From Clostridium sp031626875 (GTDB lineage Bacteria > Bacillota > Clostridia > Clostridiales > Clostridiaceae): a stretch of 64,000 bases of DNA. The position numbers and the translations under genes were made by a program. Shown here one piece after another: positions 61,570 to 64,000 of the stretch (position 1 is its first letter; every line of letters starts with the position of its first letter). A model generated the notes under the pieces. The model saw only the letters and a list, made by a program, of their open reading frames with translations. It was not told the origin of the DNA and searched no databases. The stretch spans positions 1 through 64,000 of the forward strand of contig NZ_JANDMF010000026.1 in the NCBI RefSeq assembly GCF_031626875.1. Direction: 5' to 3'.

Positions 61570-63140
61570 ATAAAATAAAAGTTTTGGATTGCACATTACG
61601 TGACGGAGGTTACGTTGATAACTGGAAGTTTGGGTGTGAAAATATTAAAAAAATCATATTAAAATTAATTGATGCAAATATCAATATAGTTGAATGTGGT
61701 TTTTTAACAGATAAAAAACATTATAGCAATGACTATTCAAAATTTGATTCAATACAAAAAATAACAGATTTTTTACCAAAAGACCGACAGAATGTTGAAA
61801 TGGTATGTATGATTAATTATGGAGAGTATAATCTTAAAGATATTCCAGAATATGATGGTTCTTCTGTTGACGGTATAAGGGTTGCATTCCATAAAAGTGA
61901 TTTAAAAGGTGCATTAGAGTTTTGTAAAGGTATAGTTCAAAAAGGATATAAACTTTTTATGCAACCTATGGTTTCTGTTTCATATACGGATTATGAATTC
62001 ATAAAACTTATTGAAGAAGCAAATGAGATAAAGCCATATGCTTTTTATATAGTTGATAGTTTTGGTGTTATGAAAAGAAAAGATTTAATGCGTTTATTTT
62101 ATTTAGTTGATCATAACTTGGAGGAAGATATTTATGTAGGTTATCATTCACATAATAATATTCAACTAGCATATTCAAATGCACAAGCGTTGATAGATTT
62201 AAAAATAAAACGCAAACTCATTATTGATTCTAGTGTATTTGGAATGGGAAGAGGCGCTGGAAATTTAAATACTGAGTTATTTATTGAATATTTGAATGAT
62301 ATTAATGGTGGAGAATATAAATCAAGACCTTTGCTACAAATAATTGATGAAGTACTTACTAATATTTATTTAAGTAATTATTGGGGGTATTCACTTCCGC
62401 ATTACATTTCAGCAAAACATAATTGTCACCCAAACTATGCTTCATATTTAGCTGATAAAAATACACTTACAGTAGAAGATATAAGTAATATTTTAAGTTT
62501 TATGGATGAGGTAAAGAAAAATAATTTTAATAAAGAATATATAGAAAATTTATATTTTAATTATCAATCGCATAAAATAGATGATAATATTGCAATCTCT
62601 AAACTTAAAGAAATTTTTAATGATAAGAAAGTTATTGCAATTGCCCCAGGAAGTAGCATTAATGACTATGTTGACGAAATAAGGTGTCAATCATCTATGA
62701 TGGATACTATTATTGTTGCTGTTAATTTTGAACCTGAAAAGATAAAGGGGGATTATTTATTTATAAGTAATTTACGTCGTTATGAAGAATTAAAAGATAA
62801 GATTAAAAACAATCTAATTTTTACATCAAATATTAAATTAGATAACAATGCTGAGTATATAATTAACTATATTGATTTATTAAATGAGATTCCAGCAGTT
62901 AGAGATAATGCTGGACTAATGTTAATTAGACTATTGATTAACTTAGGTGTTAAATCAATTAAATTAGCAGGGTATGATGGATATTCCTATGATGCATACG
63001 AAAATTATGTTGAAAAAGATATGGCTTTTATTAAGAAACATTCTGTTGTTGATGAATTAAATGAAGGAATGAAAAGAATGCTTAACCAATTTTCAAGACA
63101 AGTAGAGATCGAATTTATAACAAAAACAAAGTATTTTTAA
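61566..63140 (+). CDS. HMGL/DRE-TIM aldolase fused to a DUF115-like domain
   Basis: This 524-residue two-domain protein has an N-terminal HMG-CoA-lyase-like barrel (residues about 1-270) with KVLDCTLRDGGYVDNW (catalytic Arg-Asp), VECGFLTDKK, YHSHNNIQLAYSN (metal His pair) and VFGMGRGAGNLNTE. The C-terminal region (about 350-524) has KVIAIAPGSSINDYVDEI and SIKLAGYDGYSYDAYE, resembling the DUF115-like protein at 55793. Related barrels cleave or form 4-hydroxy-2-oxo acids. Beside a CMP-sugar synthetase and a KDG-kinase-like gene, it may form a 2-keto-3-deoxy (ulosonic) sugar from pyruvate and an aldehyde. Function not established. Confidence 0.75.
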   Translation: MNKIKVLDCTLRDGGYVDNWKFGCENIKKIILKLIDANINIVECGFLTDKKHYSNDYSKFDSIQKITDFLPKDRQNVEMVCMINYGEYNLKDIPEYDGSSVDGIRVAFHKSDLKGALEFCKGIVQKGYKLFMQPMVSVSYTDYEFIKLIEEANEIKPYAFYIVDSFGVMKRKDLMRLFYLVDHNLEEDIYVGYHSHNNIQLAYSNAQALIDLKIKRKLIIDSSVFGMGRGAGNLNTELFIEYLNDINGGEYKSRPLLQIIDEVLTNIYLSNYWGYSLPHYISAKHNCHPNYASYLADKNTLTVEDISNILSFMDEVKKNNFNKEYIENLYFNYQSHKIDDNIAISKLKEIFNDKKVIAIAPGSSINDYVDEIRCQSSMMDTIIVAVNFEPEKIKGDYLFISNLRRYEELKDKIKNNLIFTSNIKLDNNAEYIINYIDLLNEIPAVRDNAGLMLIRLLINLGVKSIKLAGYDGYSYDAYENYVEKDMAFIKKHSVVDELNEGMKRMLNQFSRQVEIEFITKTKYF

Positions 63141-63153
63141 CTGGAGGTGTAAA

Positions 63154-64000
63154 ATGAAGGTAATTACTTTCGGAGAGATATTACTTAGACTAGCACCGCA
63201 AGGATATTTAAGACTTTTTCAAAATAATAGTTTAGAAACTTCTTTTTGTGGAGCAGAAGCTAATGTAGCAGTTTCATTGGCTAACTTTGGACTTGACTCC
63301 AGTTTTGTTACAAAACTTCCTAAAAATGATGTTGCTGAAGCTGCAATTAATTCCTTAAGATATTTTGGTGTAGATATCTCAAAAATTGTAAGAGGTGGAG
63401 AACGAATTGGATTATATTATTTAGAAAAGGGAGCTAGTCAACGTTCATCAAAAGTTCTTTATGACAGGGCTTTTTCAGCAATTTCTCAAGCAAATAGAAA
63501 TGATTTTGATTGGGAGACTATTTTTCAAAGAGCTGAATGGTTCCACTTTACTGGTATTAACCCTGCATTAAGTCCAAATTTAGAAGAGATTTGCTTAGAA
63601 GCTTGCAAAACAGCTAAAAAAAAAGGAATAACAATAAGTTGCGATTTGAATTATAGAAAGAAGTTATGGACATCTGAGAAGGCAAGACAAGTTATGAGTA
63701 AATTTATGCCTTTTGTGGATGTATGTATTGCAAATGAGGAAGATGCAGAAGATGTATTTGGAATAAAATCAAAATACACAGAAGTTTCATCTGGAAAACT
63801 AAATCACATAGGATATAAAGAAGTAGCTAAGGCTTTGCATGATTGTTTTGGATGTAAGTATGTAGCTATAACTTTAAGAACCAGTATTTCAGCAAATGAT
63901 AATAAATGGGCTGGGATGTTTTATTCTTCATGTGAGGATAAATATTGCTTTTCAAAAGAATATAATATCCATATAGTTGATAGAGTTGGTACAGGTGATA
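63154..64000 (+). CDS. PfkB-family sugar kinase, 2-keto-3-deoxygluconate kinase-like (partial)
   Basis: The gene runs off the window; about 282 codons are present. FGEILLRLAPQGYLRLFQ and CGAEANVAVSLANFGLDS are the N-terminal ribokinase-fold signatures, ISCDLNYRKKLW is typical of KDG kinases, and VDRVGTGD at the edge is the start of the anion-hole motif near the C terminus. It would phosphorylate a 2-keto-3-deoxy sugar acid. ATG 63154 follows GGAGGTG (63143-63149), 13 bases after the aldolase gene. Finding it in a surface glycan locus is unusual. Confidence 0.85.
   Translation, partial: MKVITFGEILLRLAPQGYLRLFQNNSLETSFCGAEANVAVSLANFGLDSSFVTKLPKNDVAEAAINSLRYFGVDISKIVRGGERIGLYYLEKGASQRSSKVLYDRAFSAISQANRNDFDWETIFQRAEWFHFTGINPALSPNLEEICLEACKTAKKKGITISCDLNYRKKLWTSEKARQVMSKFMPFVDVCIANEEDAEDVFGIKSKYTEVSSGKLNHIGYKEVAKALHDCFGCKYVAITLRTSISANDNKWAGMFYSSCEDKYCFSKEYNIHIVDRVGTGD

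Overview
The window is AT-rich (roughly 30% GC by eye). Its genes are tightly packed behind strong Shine-Dalgarno sequences, and it uses many TTG and GTG starts. The linked set Rrf2 regulator - iscS - iscU - mnmA, the clostridial-type citrate lyase cluster and a sortase-C pilus locus all point to an anaerobic Firmicute close to Clostridium sensu stricto. No rRNA, tRNA or CRISPR array was seen. All assignments are from reading the sequence; no database search was run.

Layout. (1) 1-5.6 kb, a hydroxy-acid island: the tail of a broken leuD-like gene, a LeuC-like dehydratase large subunit, a 2-hydroxycarboxylate transporter, a D-2-hydroxyacid dehydrogenase, then a divergent XRE-cupin regulator and an AEC-type carrier. 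(2) 5.6-13 kb, chromosomal backbone: a siroheme sulfite/nitrite reductase, two tandem copies of an unrecognised small structured RNA with a conserved upstream block, a YgjP-type metalloprotease, a TrpXYZ-like ABC transporter, and rarA behind a structured leader. (3) 13-26.3 kb, a citrate fermentation regulon: citG, a CitS-type transporter, ATP-dependent PEP carboxykinase, a SorC/CitI-type regulator, a malic enzyme/oxaloacetate decarboxylase, and citCDEFX. The transporter and the malic enzyme promoters carry the same 29-bp inverted repeat, with identical 10-bp arms and 9-bp spacer, immediately upstream of a TTGACA -35 box. This is very probably the operator of the SorC regulator. An IS607-type element sits between the regulator and the citM promoter. 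(4) 26.3-32.7 kb, accessory genes: nitrilase-family debris, a sugar isomerase and an SDR enzyme, a Fic protein behind a perfect 13-bp inverted repeat, a C45-type amidohydrolase with an AraC/GyrI-like regulator, and a DJ-1/PfpI protein. (5) 32.7-36.6 kb: rrf2-iscS-iscU-mnmA plus a pentapeptide-repeat protein. (6) 36.7-38.7 kb: a second, complete-looking IS607 element, followed directly by a YitT-family membrane protein. (7) 39.7-44.4 kb: a two-pilin, sortase-C pilus operon. (8) 44.5-64 kb: a capsule/exopolysaccharide locus (Wzz, BY-kinase, 4,6-dehydratase, initiating sugar transferase, epimerases, glycosyltransferases, Wzy, Wzx, aminotransferase, acetyltransferases). It ends in an unusual trio: a NeuA-like cytidylyltransferase, an HMGL-type aldolase fused to a DUF115-like domain, and a KDG-kinase-like sugar kinase cut by the window edge.

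How the genes work together. Citrate enters through the CitS-type carrier. Citrate lyase, with its gamma subunit loaded by CitG/CitX and acetylated by CitC, splits it into acetate and oxaloacetate. Oxaloacetate is then decarboxylated by the CitM-like malic enzyme or converted to PEP by PckA. Rrf2-IscS-IscU-MnmA supplies sulfur for Fe-S clusters and tRNA thiolation. The pilus and capsule loci build the cell surface. The most promising undescribed items are the tandem small RNAs at 7.2-7.7 kb, the putative CMP-ulosonate pathway at the right edge, and an IS607 copy with a dead TnpA but a TnpB whose visible motifs are intact, set against the cit regulator.
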